A stretch of DNA of 64,000 nucleotides, from positions 3,550 through 67,549 of the forward strand of contig DAOTWY010000055.1 in NCBI GenBank assembly GCA_034435635.1, given 5' to 3'. The stretch is from DAOTWY01 sp003696565 (lineage in GTDB: Bacteria > Chloroflexota > Anaerolineae > Aggregatilineales > Phototrophicaceae). This document shows positions 44,659-53,527 of the stretch, piece after piece. A program made the translations under genes and the position numbers. The notes beneath the pieces are model-generated. The model saw only the letters and a program-made list of their open reading frames with translations. It made no database searches and had not been told where the DNA came from. Positions within the stretch are counted from its first letter, which is position 1. Each line of letters begins with the position of its first letter.

Positions 44659-46023
44659 TTATTTAATTGAATCCCACTCATCCTGAACGAATTGGGTGAT
44701 TTCTTCTACGCTGGCACCGTTGACATAATCGACCATGGCTGTCCAGAACGCGCCTGCACCAATTGCACCAGGCATCAAGTCAGAACCGTCAAAACCGAAG
44801 GTATCTGCATTAACCAAAATTTCACCCTGACCGCGCAGAATAGAACTGCTGTAGGTATCCAGGTTTGCACCGGTGTGTGGGGTTAAGAAGCCTGCCTGTG
44901 CCATCCACAACTCATGAGCTAGTGGGGTGAGCAAGAAGTCCAGGAATAACCGTGTTGCCGGGCTATCTTTGGTGATGGTGACGACGGTACCACCGCCCAA
45001 CACCGGACGACCAAATTCTTCGTCAATGGGTGGGAAGTAGAAGAACGCGGCATCACCGGCTTCTAAATCAACATCATCTGGGAAGAAGGCTGCAATAAAG
45101 CTTGCCTGACGATGCATGAAGCACTGTGGTGGTACAGTGAACAAACCGTTGGGGGCTTCACGGAAGTCTGTGGTTGCCACATCACCGGAGACGTAATCAG
45201 GATTACGGGCGATAGACCCAAACATTTCAATTGCGTTTACAACTGCTTCGTCCGTGAATGGGATTTCATTGGTGACCCATGCATTGTATACCTCGATGGG
45301 TTGTGTACGCAGCATGATGTCTTCTACCCAGTCTGTGGCGGGCCAACCGGTTGCTGCATCGCTACCGATACCAATGCACCAGGGGGTAAAGCCATCTTCT
45401 ACCATTTGATCGCTGAGGGCAATCATTTCATCCCAGGTTTCTGGCACTTCATACCCAGCATCTTCAAAGTTTGCTGGAACATACCATACCAAGCTCTTGA
45501 GGTTCACATTATAGAAAACGCCATAGAATTGTTCTTCACCGTTTTCATCAGGATATGTTGCTAGGTCAACCCAGCTTTCGCCAGCGGCGTAGTTATCCAA
45601 GACGTATTGGCGGATGTCATCACCAAGTGGCACCAACCCACCTTCTGCGGCGATATTGGCTGCTAACCCAGGCTGTGGGAAGGCGGCTAAGTTTGGCGGA
45701 TCGCCGGATTCAATATCAATCACAATTTCTTGTTCAAATGAATCAGAGCCGAAATAAGTCACACGTCCATTTGTAACAACACTATTAAAGTAAGCAATCA
45801 CGTTATTGAGTGATTCTGCATCGGCTGTTTGCCATGGACCAAAGAAGACGACTTCCTCACCACCCAGGTCAACCCCTTCAAACGCTTCCAAATCTGACCA
45901 GCTAAAACGATCATCACCACGGATACCAAGCGGATCATCTTCTTCGTCTTGTGCAGACACTACGCTGAGGGATGCTAGCATCATCACAGCGATTAGTAGA
46001 GCACTAAAAATTTTTCTACGCAT
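44659..46023 (-). CDS. Sugar ABC transporter solute-binding protein (family 1, AglE-like)
   Basis: 454 residues with a signal peptide ending SLSVVSAQD. The mature protein has the classic family-1 fold: EVVFFGPWQTADAESLNNVIAYF, LVPLGDDIRQYVLDNY, ATYPDENGEEQFYGVFYNVNLKSLVWYVPANFED and PETWDEMIALSDQM, then a C-terminal lobe with VLGGGTVVTITKDSPATRLFL. Tryptophan and aromatic residues suited to sugar stacking are frequent. No lipobox is evident. AGGAG lies before the ATG, with a sigma-70 promoter and operator-like repeats upstream. It is first in the transporter unit. Confidence 0.92.
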   Translation of the reverse strand: MRRKIFSALLIAVMMLASLSVVSAQDEEDDPLGIRGDDRFSWSDLEAFEGVDLGGEEVVFFGPWQTADAESLNNVIAYFNSVVTNGRVTYFGSDSFEQEIVIDIESGDPPNLAAFPQPGLAANIAAEGGLVPLGDDIRQYVLDNYAAGESWVDLATYPDENGEEQFYGVFYNVNLKSLVWYVPANFEDAGYEVPETWDEMIALSDQMVEDGFTPWCIGIGSDAATGWPATDWVEDIMLRTQPIEVYNAWVTNEIPFTDEAVVNAIEMFGSIARNPDYVSGDVATTDFREAPNGLFTVPPQCFMHRQASFIAAFFPDDVDLEAGDAAFFYFPPIDEEFGRPVLGGGTVVTITKDSPATRLFLDFLLTPLAHELWMAQAGFLTPHTGANLDTYSSSILRGQGEILVNADTFGFDGSDLMPGAIGAGAFWTAMVDYVNGASVEEITQFVQDEWDSIK

Positions 46024-46050
46024 ACTCTTTAACTCCTAACTAAAGTTTTT

Positions 46051-46095
46051 TTAAGCGTTTAATGCGCTAATGTAGACTATAACTAAATCGCTTAA
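46051..46095 (-). promoter_or_regulatory. Two operator-like sites flanking the transporter promoter
   Basis: TTAAGCGTTTAA at 46051-46062 and, on the opposite strand, TTAAGCGATTTA (46084-46095) match at ten of twelve positions. They start 33 bases apart, about three helical turns. The second lies between the -35 and -10 elements; the first lies just downstream of the expected start of transcription. CG-centred, AT-flanked palindromes of this kind suit a LacI-type repressor, which is not encoded in the window. Confidence 0.55.
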
Positions 46096-46105
46096 CCTTT
46101 GTCAA
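46077..46105 (-). promoter_or_regulatory. Sigma-70-like promoter of the sugar transporter operon
   Basis: A perfect -35 TTGACA (46100-46105 on the minus strand) and a -10 TTATAG (46077-46082) are 17 bases apart; TATAGT at 18-base spacing is an alternative. The ATG follows about 54 bases downstream of the -10. Confidence 0.75.
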
Positions 46106-46185
46106 AAGTCTTGTGTAATTTATACAATTAAAAACTTAAACCTATAAGAGATGGCAGTCATAATGGCTACCATAATAAATGATAA

Positions 46186-47523
46186 TCAGACGCGGAATCG
46201 CTGCCACAGGTAGATTAGTGCGATAGGCAACATAATATAGCCATCATCTGGTAAATCAGGGATTGGTGCGCCGCCAATTGTTGCCTCTTGTAAGGGCATT
46301 GGTACAAACACCAATACAAATACAATCAATGCAAAAATAGCGATTCCACGACGACGTGGGTCAAGTGGCGTGATGTCATCTAATGGTACAGCATGTAAAT
46401 TCCCCATCAGCAGGATGAGAATGACAAACACAAGCAATTCATTGGCTATTGTAAAAGTCATGAGTACAAGAATTGCGGCGATTGGATAAAATAGTGTACT
46501 GGCGACTCGCCCAAGAAGCGAATAAAGAATATGCCCACCGTCTAATTGCCCAACAGGGATGAGGTTTAAACCTGTGACCAACAACCCTGTCCAGCCTGCC
46601 CATGCCATTTGATTGACAAATACATCTCGGCTACCGTTTGGTAAAAATTCCCCAAACACCACAAACTTAGAGACGGCGTATAAAATGGAATTGCCTTCCA
46701 CCAAACCTGGCTCAATGGGGCGTACTGGGGAGGTCGCTAAGCCGATCAGCAAGATTGGGATAGCAAAGACCAACCCAGCTAAAGGACCAGCGGCACCAAT
46801 ATCCAATAGCACTTTGCGATTACGCATTGGTTCTCGTAGGCGAATTGCTGCGCCAAACGTGCCAAAAATGCCAAATGGAAACGGCAGAAAGTACGGTAAC
46901 GAGGCAGCGGTACGATGATACCGTGCAGCGAAATAGTGCCCTAATTCATGTGCTCCTAAAATTAATAAGATGCTGGCAGCATATGGCATGCCACGCCACA
47001 ACTCGCCGGCAACATTATCAAATAACTGCCTTGCCAAAAATGGGTTGGTGCTGCCAATTTCATTAATCGCCATAATCGTCCCGACGAACAACACACTGAA
47101 GATTGTCAGAACGAATAAGATAAAACTTAACCACCCCCCACCACTATTTGGTTTAACTCGTCCTTGCACAACATAGATAATATGACGTGTTTCTTTTTCA
47201 TTGATCGGCTCACTGCGGAAAATTGGCAGCAAATCACGCTGGCGGAACAGATCATCCAGTTGGTTGTAAGCCTGTTCGGAATCGAGTTTGAGTTTGCCTT
47301 TGAATGTCATCAGCAAACGGCTTTCTGGCGAGATGAGAAGCAAATTGCGCCGCTGTTGTGTTGTGGTAGCGTTGATGGCAAATTTCTCCTCTTCAATCAT
47401 GAATATTGTTTCAATTGCGGCGCGGATTTCACTATAGAATGTATCTTTTTCTTCATAGGGTTCAACGCGATGAGCCACTAACGGGCGGTCATCGTTATAG
47501 GACGATGCGGGTTCGTGTAACAT
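46186..47523 (-). CDS. Site-2-protease-family (M50) membrane metalloprotease
   Basis: 445 residues. A soluble N-terminal region (about 1-125) precedes about eight membrane helices. The zinc site is HELGH at 192-196, and the third ligand motif NLIPVGQLDGGH follows near residue 320. The surrounding segments PYFLPFPFGIFGTFGAAIRLREP and DIGAAGPLAGLVFAIP are those of plant EGY1-like/bacterial M50 proteins without a PDZ domain. It probably cleaves transmembrane substrates. The substrate is unknown. AGAGGA lies six bases before the ATG. Confidence 0.92.
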   Translation of the reverse strand: MLHEPASSYNDDRPLVAHRVEPYEEKDTFYSEIRAAIETIFMIEEEKFAINATTTQQRRNLLLISPESRLLMTFKGKLKLDSEQAYNQLDDLFRQRDLLPIFRSEPINEKETRHIIYVVQGRVKPNSGGGWLSFILFVLTIFSVLFVGTIMAINEIGSTNPFLARQLFDNVAGELWRGMPYAASILLILGAHELGHYFAARYHRTAASLPYFLPFPFGIFGTFGAAIRLREPMRNRKVLLDIGAAGPLAGLVFAIPILLIGLATSPVRPIEPGLVEGNSILYAVSKFVVFGEFLPNGSRDVFVNQMAWAGWTGLLVTGLNLIPVGQLDGGHILYSLLGRVASTLFYPIAAILVLMTFTIANELLVFVILILLMGNLHAVPLDDITPLDPRRRGIAIFALIVFVLVFVPMPLQEATIGGAPIPDLPDDGYIMLPIALIYLWQRFRV

Positions 47524-47577
47524 GCTTATCCTCTATTACCAAAAGCATACAACCGTGTTTATGTTACCTAAAATACC

Positions 47578-48579
47578 TTAATTAGGCGTGATGATTTGCC
47601 AAGAACTGCCTGTGCCAATTAACTGTAGTATCGTGCCATCTGGGTTGCTGATGTATAAACTAGCTACGCCACCGAATAGTGTTGCAGTTTGGGTAATGCC
47701 GTCATAGGCAAGTTCGGGTTCTATCCCCAACCCTAAGCGGTTGCGCACTGTATCGTTACCACGCCATAAAAACCCTAACCGTCCAACTGGTTGATAAAAG
47801 CCAGGAGGAGGGGCAAAGTTTTCATCAAATTCTGGGTGACGGTTGGGGTCATATTGATTACTGAATGTGATCCATGCCGGCTCAAAGCCATCGTTGAACA
47901 ACACATAAATTTCATTGGTTATACCGCTATAGATCATCCGTCCACGTTCAAACCGTTGTTGAATGAGGAACGTTTCTTGTGGGTCTGTATCCGCGCATTC
48001 TAATGGGGGTGGAGAGAAAAACCATTGTACTGGACATTCTAATGGGACGGAGAGGGTTTGTTCCACACGTTGACCAGGCTCACCAATACTGAGGACAAAA
48101 CTGACCTGCCCACGATCTTGCTCACTAGTACGGACGGAAAGATTCCCCGCTGGTGGGACGTTCCATAACCGTGTGCGTTCACCACGCCGGTCAAGTTGAT
48201 AAATGACAGCGGTTGTTGCATTACGTGTTGACCAGAATAATGTAACGGTGGCTCCCGGCGCAATAGATGTTGCACCAGACTGAAAAAACTCAATACGGGG
48301 TGCATTTGGGTTTAAAAGCAATGCCGGGGTGGGCGTTTCGTTACCGCTTGCTGTTGGACTCGGTCCGAACAGCGGGGTGGGTGTCGGTGCGTCTAGGGGG
48401 ACGAGCGTAGGCGATGCGGTAGGAAGCCGTTCCGGTGTGTTGCTGGGATGCGGCGTAACTGTTGGGGCTTGGGTTGGTCTGGCGGTAGGGATGATCTGCT
48501 CGGTTGCGGCGGCGCATCCACTCATGCTCAGTACGATAACGCACAGAATGAACAGTTGTTTGACTAACGATCGGTTCAT
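47578..48579 (-). CDS. Lipoprotein with threonine/proline-rich stalk
   Basis: About 333 residues from the ATG at 48577-48579; earlier in-frame codons are not usual starts. The N-terminal signal ends in the lipobox LSMSGC, followed by a threonine/proline-rich stalk (about 25-80), typical of surface lipoproteins in this genome. The mature region has an Ig-like strand pair (IEFFQSGATSIAPGATVTLFWSTRNATTAVIY, about 83-115) and a beta-rich C-terminal domain. No known family. Its first 239 bases overlap the upstream membrane gene in another frame. Confidence 0.7.
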   Translation of the reverse strand: MNRSLVKQLFILCVIVLSMSGCAAATEQIIPTARPTQAPTVTPHPSNTPERLPTASPTLVPLDAPTPTPLFGPSPTASGNETPTPALLLNPNAPRIEFFQSGATSIAPGATVTLFWSTRNATTAVIYQLDRRGERTRLWNVPPAGNLSVRTSEQDRGQVSFVLSIGEPGQRVEQTLSVPLECPVQWFFSPPPLECADTDPQETFLIQQRFERGRMIYSGITNEIYVLFNDGFEPAWITFSNQYDPNRHPEFDENFAPPPGFYQPVGRLGFLWRGNDTVRNRLGLGIEPELAYDGITQTATLFGGVASLYISNPDGTILQLIGTGSSWQIITPN

Positions 48580-49030
48580 AAAGCAAAAACGCAATACTTT
48601 GAATACCAGATAAAGCTAATAGCCATAGTAGCCCACCAAGGTAAAGTCCCGGAGACTCCCACAGCAAGACATTAGCAAACTCTATTGTGAGCAAAATACC
48701 AGAAAGTACAAGTAGCGAAATCATCACACTGGGTTGATGCGCACCATAGCGGATGGTATTTGAGATAATTTGAGCAATGGCTATCAGCATGGTGATGGCT
48801 AAAATTAGGCTGGCAACACCCCAAACGACATCTTCAAAAGCAAAAATGACATCTAATATCATTGGAATTAAACTCAGAATGATAACAAACAGGCTGAATT
48901 CCAACGCTAACCGTAAACCGGATCGATCCGCATCAGTCCAGCGCACTTGTTTGAAGCGTAAGGTGGTTATCCCTGCAAATATGAAAAACCCAATGCCAAT
49001 AAATACGAATACATACAATAAACCGGTCAT
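48341..49030 (-). CDS. Five-helix membrane protein with a basic C-terminal tail
   Basis: 229 residues from ATG 49030 with GAGGG nine bases upstream. Five hydrophobic segments lie between about 3 and 158. The polar, basic C-terminal 70 residues (RYRTEHEWMRRRNRADHPYRQTNP) are encoded over the lipoprotein's signal peptide and stalk in another frame, so this tail may be unusual. No family recognised. Either a genuine long overlap or a frameshift that lengthened the protein; the membrane part looks real. Confidence 0.65.
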   Translation of the reverse strand: MTGLLYVFVFIGIGFFIFAGITTLRFKQVRWTDADRSGLRLALEFSLFVIILSLIPMILDVIFAFEDVVWGVASLILAITMLIAIAQIISNTIRYGAHQPSVMISLLVLSGILLTIEFANVLLWESPGLYLGGLLWLLALSGIQSIAFLLYEPIVSQTTVHSVRYRTEHEWMRRRNRADHPYRQTNPSPNSYAASQQHTGTASYRIAYARPPRRTDTHPAVRTESNSKR

Positions 49031-49168
49031 GGAACAGACCCTCTTTAAACCTCTTTCTATCATCATATAAATAACTGATTGCCATGTCCCCCCTAATGCC
49101 TAGGGGTATGTTAAAATGGATCAGCATGTTTTGAGTCAAAATAGATTTAATTTTTTAGGAAGCGGTGA

Positions 49169-50959
49169 ATGATGATTGATGAAAAAACACAGGAAAATTT
49201 ATATCAAGCACATATTGTGGGTGGTATTCCGCCAGAGCATCGATTAGTACCTTATCGTAATATTCGCCATGTTCTCTCACTTCATGCTCAAACTGGTGGT
49301 GAACGCACATATCTGATTCATTATGATGCGGAGGGACAACGTGAAGAACTAACCTATGCTGAATTTAATGCCCGTGTGCATCAAACGGCGAATTTTTTGT
49401 ACGATGATCTGGGGGTACGGCGTGGTGATCGTGTGGCAACAATTGCCTATAACCACAGCGATACCGTGATTGTTTATTTTGCATGTTGGCTAATTGGTGC
49501 AGCGGTTGCACCTCAAAACGTGGCAGAAGATGACCGCCGTATCGCTTTTATCCTGCGTAATAGTGAGGCGGTGGTTTGCTTAGTGCGCAGTGAATATCTA
49601 CAACGGGCGGAAAATATTATTTATGGCGATGAGGCAGATGGGCTAGGCGCGCCGAATATTCGTGAAGTGGTGACAATGGGGGGGCAGGCAACCAGCAAGT
49701 ATAAGCACTTCAACACGCTGGTGAAAAACTTGCCCACCACATTCCTGGGGGGAACAGCCGAAGCAAAGCAAGATGACTTAAATTTAGATCAAACAGTCAC
49801 GCTGGATGATGAAGCCTTGTTAGTTTATACCAGCGGTACAACCGGCGCGCCTAAAGGGGTTGTTTTGACGCAATATAACTTGCTGGTTGATGCGCAGGCG
49901 ATTTCCCAAGCACAAGCGATTACCGGGGGGCAGCGGACAATGTGTGTGTTGCCGATTCATCATGTTAATGGCATTGTGGTCACGCTAGTTACGCCACTTT
50001 TGGTCTCTGCTTCCACTGTGTTGAATCGGGCTTTTTCCGCCAGTACATTTTGGGAGCGTGTGGCAAAGGAGCGTGTAAATATTGTCAGTGTTGTGCCGAC
50101 ATTACTTCAATTTTTGTTGGAACATGCCGCCGAACAGCAAAAACAAGGGCATGGGTTGTTTGGCGAGGGGATAACCCGCCGTGATTTGGTGCATTTCCGT
50201 CATTTTATTTGTGGAGCTGGTACGTTAGCCGTTGCACTGGCACGTGAGTTTGAGGATCAGTTTGGTTTTACGATTTTGCACGGCTATGGCTTGAGCGAAA
50301 CAACTTGTTATAGTTGCTTCCTCCCAATTGATTTAGATTGGGAAACGCATCAAACTTGGATGCAAGCACACGGTTATCCCAGTATTGGTGTGCCTATCCA
50401 TACGAATGAGATGGCTATTTTTTCCGCGGATGGCAGCGGCAAGCAGCTTGATGCCGGAGAACGGGGGGAAATTTGTATACGTGGGCATAATGTCATGAAG
50501 TATTACTTCAAACGCCCGGACGCGAATGCCGAGACATTTAAATTTGGTTGGTTCCGTAGCGGTGATGAAGGGTTTTATTTGCAAGATGAACGTGGGCGCA
50601 AATTCTTCTTTATCACTGGGCGCATTAAAGAATTGATTAATCGTGGTGGGGTCAAGTTTAGCCCGTTTGATATTGAAGAGGTGTTATTAGAGATTCCAGG
50701 CGTAAAAGTTGGTTTAGCGATTGCCTTCAAAAATGATTACTATGGTGAGGAAGTTGGCGCATATATTGTGCCGGAAGCTGATGCAACACTGGATGCAGAC
50801 ACAATTTTGGCTTATTGTCGCGAGCGCATGACGTTTGAAAAATCTCCCAAGGTCGTCGTATTCGGAACAGATATTCCTGTTACAACCACCGGTAAATACC
50901 AGCGTTTAAAGTTGCAGCACCTATTTGCTGAGTGGGAGCATACCCAGTTTAGAAAATAA
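49169..50959 (+). CDS. Acyl-CoA synthetase-like adenylate-forming enzyme
   Basis: 596 residues. Motifs of the ANL superfamily are all visible: the P-loop VYTSGTTGAPKGVVLT (about 214-229), GYGLSETTCYS (about 375-385), RSGDEGFYL (about 464-472), ITGRIKELINRGGVKFSPFDIEEVLLEIPGV and the C-terminal TTTGKYQRLKLQ. It should activate a carboxylic acid as an acyl-AMP and usually pass it to CoA; substrate unknown. AGGA eight bases before the ATG. Monocistronic, followed by a hairpin and the convergent protease. Confidence 0.9.
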   Translation: MMIDEKTQENLYQAHIVGGIPPEHRLVPYRNIRHVLSLHAQTGGERTYLIHYDAEGQREELTYAEFNARVHQTANFLYDDLGVRRGDRVATIAYNHSDTVIVYFACWLIGAAVAPQNVAEDDRRIAFILRNSEAVVCLVRSEYLQRAENIIYGDEADGLGAPNIREVVTMGGQATSKYKHFNTLVKNLPTTFLGGTAEAKQDDLNLDQTVTLDDEALLVYTSGTTGAPKGVVLTQYNLLVDAQAISQAQAITGGQRTMCVLPIHHVNGIVVTLVTPLLVSASTVLNRAFSASTFWERVAKERVNIVSVVPTLLQFLLEHAAEQQKQGHGLFGEGITRRDLVHFRHFICGAGTLAVALAREFEDQFGFTILHGYGLSETTCYSCFLPIDLDWETHQTWMQAHGYPSIGVPIHTNEMAIFSADGSGKQLDAGERGEICIRGHNVMKYYFKRPDANAETFKFGWFRSGDEGFYLQDERGRKFFFITGRIKELINRGGVKFSPFDIEEVLLEIPGVKVGLAIAFKNDYYGEEVGAYIVPEADATLDADTILAYCRERMTFEKSPKVVVFGTDIPVTTTGKYQRLKLQHLFAEWEHTQFRK

Positions 50960-50964
50960 TCCAC

Positions 50965-50993
50965 ATGGGGCACTATATATGACGGTGCCCCAT
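50965..50993. terminator. Hairpin between convergent genes, probable bidirectional terminator
   Basis: Nine-base-pair stem ATGGGGCAC/GTGCCCCAT (50965-50973 with 50985-50993) with an 11-base loop, between the acyl-CoA-synthetase-like and protease genes. AT-rich sequence, including TTTTT, follows on the plus side. Confidence 0.7.
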
Positions 50994-51003
50994 AATATAC
51001 TTT

Positions 51004-52143
51004 TTAGAAGGTGATGTTTAGTGTGTTCATGATAACGTCAATCGGTGTGAAGATGGTTGCCAGGGTTGACCCACCAAACAATAACCCAACAGCGTTTTGA
51101 CTGTTTTGTTCAACGATCAATGCGCCGGAATCCCCCCCTTGGCTCATCACATCACAAATCACCTGCCCAGTAAACCGCGCGGTTCTTTCTCCTTGGCTGG
51201 TGTTGTATTTGATGTTGACGGTGGCGTTTAATAATGTAATGGTACTTTCTGTATAATCTGTTGTGCGCCCCGCTTTACGGATTTTCATCCCGATTGCCGG
51301 TGCTTTTGTGCCTTGAATGGTCCCGATGTGGCGGATATTGGGTGAAAACATATCGGCATTGAGCGGGCGTGCTAATGCAACATCCAAGAGGTTATCTAGG
51401 CTTTCGCTGGCGGCGGCAACTGTTATCACACCGGCTGTAGCGGCTTGAGAGGCAGCCGGTGATTCAACACGCTGAGATGAGCCAGAAAGCCCTTTAATGA
51501 TGTTTGTCAGGCTCTTAAATAGCATTGCTAAGTTGCACCCTGTTGGCTGGTTTGGTGTTGGCTTTGGATCAGGTGGTGTGGGAACGGGCATGGGCTGTTG
51601 TGTACCAACCTGTCCTTCCAGGTATTTTAGACTGATAAAGCGTTCTAAAGTGGCAACTTTATCGCTGGTTGTCCCGCCATCTAGCGGTGCCGGTTGGTAA
51701 ATTGGATCACCGATTTCGGCTTCATTACAGTTTGCCAAAACATGATTGTTAGACAATAAAAACCGCTCGCCAGTTGCGCGATCCCGTACTACAGCCCCTA
51801 GTGTTCCGGCAGTGACTTTATAATGCCCAATGCTGACTCCCGCTGGTATGATTGGGCGAAACTTCCCACGTGGGCTATCTGTCGATTGTAAAGCGCGTAA
51901 TGTGCCAACTTCAAACACATCAGTTCGTACGCCGTTCACCTCACGCGGGACTAAGTCATCAGCAGTTAAATCTGATTCCGGTACTTTTTTTTCAACTAAT
52001 ACAGCGACGGCGGGTTCATTGGTACGTTGCCCCTGTGATTCACGGTAACCAACTGCCACACCCACAACGTTACGCTTGCTTAGTAGCTCTTGTTGAAACC
52101 GTTGTTGTGCTTGTAATACTGCCTGAAAAATTGAAGCCGTCAT
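51004..52143 (-). CDS. Trypsin-fold serine protease with a distinctive N-terminal domain
   Basis: 379 residues. The C-terminal protease portion (about 100-379) shows a plausible catalytic triad in order: His134 (LLSNNHVLAN), Asp254 (LLDVALARP) and Ser339 (QGGDSGAL). The spacing and GDSG fit a chymotrypsin-like fold, though a proline-rich insertion (about 185-200) separates His and Asp. The first about 85 residues are a separate domain (NVVGVAVGY, VLVEKKVP, VPREVNGVRTDVFEVG) that also occurs alone at 55732-55995. No signal peptide is visible, so it is likely cytoplasmic unless exported otherwise. AAGGA seven bases before the ATG. Confidence 0.82.
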   Translation of the reverse strand: MTASIFQAVLQAQQRFQQELLSKRNVVGVAVGYRESQGQRTNEPAVAVLVEKKVPESDLTADDLVPREVNGVRTDVFEVGTLRALQSTDSPRGKFRPIIPAGVSIGHYKVTAGTLGAVVRDRATGERFLLSNNHVLANCNEAEIGDPIYQPAPLDGGTTSDKVATLERFISLKYLEGQVGTQQPMPVPTPPDPKPTPNQPTGCNLAMLFKSLTNIIKGLSGSSQRVESPAASQAATAGVITVAAASESLDNLLDVALARPLNADMFSPNIRHIGTIQGTKAPAIGMKIRKAGRTTDYTESTITLLNATVNIKYNTSQGERTARFTGQVICDVMSQGGDSGALIVEQNSQNAVGLLFGGSTLATIFTPIDVIMNTLNITF

Positions 52144-52311
52144 CTGTCATCCTTTCTCAATGGGGTGGTTATTCGCCTCTTATCGATTCTAACACAAAAT
52201 CGCTGAACTCATCCGGCGCACAAAGCACACACTTGTCCTACAAATTTATTATCAATTGTTGCTCAAAAGATAATTGTGTTGTAAAAAGTAAAAACATTGC
52301 ACTTTAAAGAG

Positions 52312-53364
52312 ATGAGAAATTTTACAATGCGAAAAATATTGATGATTCTAGTTTTTGCTCTTTTTACCTTACCACTTACGGCACAAGAAGATACCAACGA
52401 TGAGTGGACTATTATCCAACCCGGTGGGGAAACGATATGCGCACGTGGAACACCCTATCAATTTTTTGTGCGGGATATCGGCGAGACAAATAACTTAATG
52501 ATTTACTTTCAAGGCGGAGGGGCGTGTTGGAATGCTTTTTCTTGTAGAGAAGGCGGCACGTTTGATGATGATGTTAGTGATGAGGCAGAATTAATTCGTT
52601 ATGCTCGTTTCGATGGGATTTTTGATTTTTCCAATGAGCAGAACCCAATTGCAGATTATGATTTGGTGTTTATTCCATATTGTACGGCAGATATTCATAG
52701 TGGTATGAATCAGGTGGAATTTCCTGGTGAGTTGACAATCAACTACAACGGTTATGTGAATGCAGCTACTGCCTTACAGTGGGTGTATGAACACTATGAC
52801 GAGCCAGAACGCTTACTAATTGCTGGTAGTAGTGCCGGGGCTTATGGGGCAATTTATCACGCACCTTATATCCTACAACAATATCCTAATGCGCAGAGTG
52901 TGGTCTTTGGTGATGCGGGGGTTGGTGTAACACCTGTTGGTTGGGACGTATTGGAACTGTGGAACATCTTTGAAAATATGCCACCATTTATCCCAGAACT
53001 AGCCCAAGTAGACCCTAATGAGTTTACACCGAGTATGTTATATCAATTCAATGCACAATATTTCCCTGATGTGCGCTTCGCTCAGTTCACTAATGCTGTT
53101 GATGAAGTCCAAATTATGTTTTTCCGTTTTTCTGCGTCAGGTAACACGGTGGAGGATTGGATCAATGGGATGTATGCCATATTAGATGAATTGGATCAGG
53201 CGGATAACTTTAACAGTTATGTTGCCCCAGGAACAGAACACACGATTTTGGGGTCACCAGAGTTTTATACACTAGAAGTTGAAGGGGTTGCTTTTATTGA
53301 TTGGTTCCAGCGATTGTTAGACCATGAACCAGTAGAAAATATACGTTGTGTGCAGTGTGAATAA
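52312..53364 (+). CDS. Secreted pectinacetylesterase-family hydrolase
   Basis: About 350 residues with a signal peptide (LMILVFALFTLPLTAQ). The family block is present: MIYFQGGGACWNAFSC (oxyanion region), then YDLVFIPYCTADIHSG and the nucleophile elbow GSSAGAYGAIYHAPYI. A histidine in APGTEHTIL near the end completes the likely triad. Relatives deacetylate pectin or remove other O-acyl groups; the substrate is not set by sequence. The start is uncertain between ATG 52312 and 52327; both leave the signal peptide intact. Confidence 0.85.
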   Translation: MRNFTMRKILMILVFALFTLPLTAQEDTNDEWTIIQPGGETICARGTPYQFFVRDIGETNNLMIYFQGGGACWNAFSCREGGTFDDDVSDEAELIRYARFDGIFDFSNEQNPIADYDLVFIPYCTADIHSGMNQVEFPGELTINYNGYVNAATALQWVYEHYDEPERLLIAGSSAGAYGAIYHAPYILQQYPNAQSVVFGDAGVGVTPVGWDVLELWNIFENMPPFIPELAQVDPNEFTPSMLYQFNAQYFPDVRFAQFTNAVDEVQIMFFRFSASGNTVEDWINGMYAILDELDQADNFNSYVAPGTEHTILGSPEFYTLEVEGVAFIDWFQRLLDHEPVENIRCVQCE

Positions 53365-53379
53365 CCTGGCATAAAGTTC

Positions 53380-53416
53380 AAAACACATAGCGTGGTTAAT
53401 CTGCGTTGTGTGTTTT
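53380..53416 (+). terminator. Hairpin after the pectinacetylesterase-like gene
   Basis: Stem AAAACACA/TGTGTTTT (53380-53387 with 53409-53416), partly extended inward, lying 15 bases beyond the stop. The T-rich second arm is followed by ATCC, so it is a plausible rather than strong terminator. Confidence 0.5.
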
Positions 53417-53527
53417 ATCCGTTTGGTGTGTACAAAAAATACTGTGGTTTATTAGGCATTGAGTTGATTGATATAATATATTGCGTCGTAGTACAATAAA
53501 CCTCAAAATGAGCTAAGAGGTTTTATA

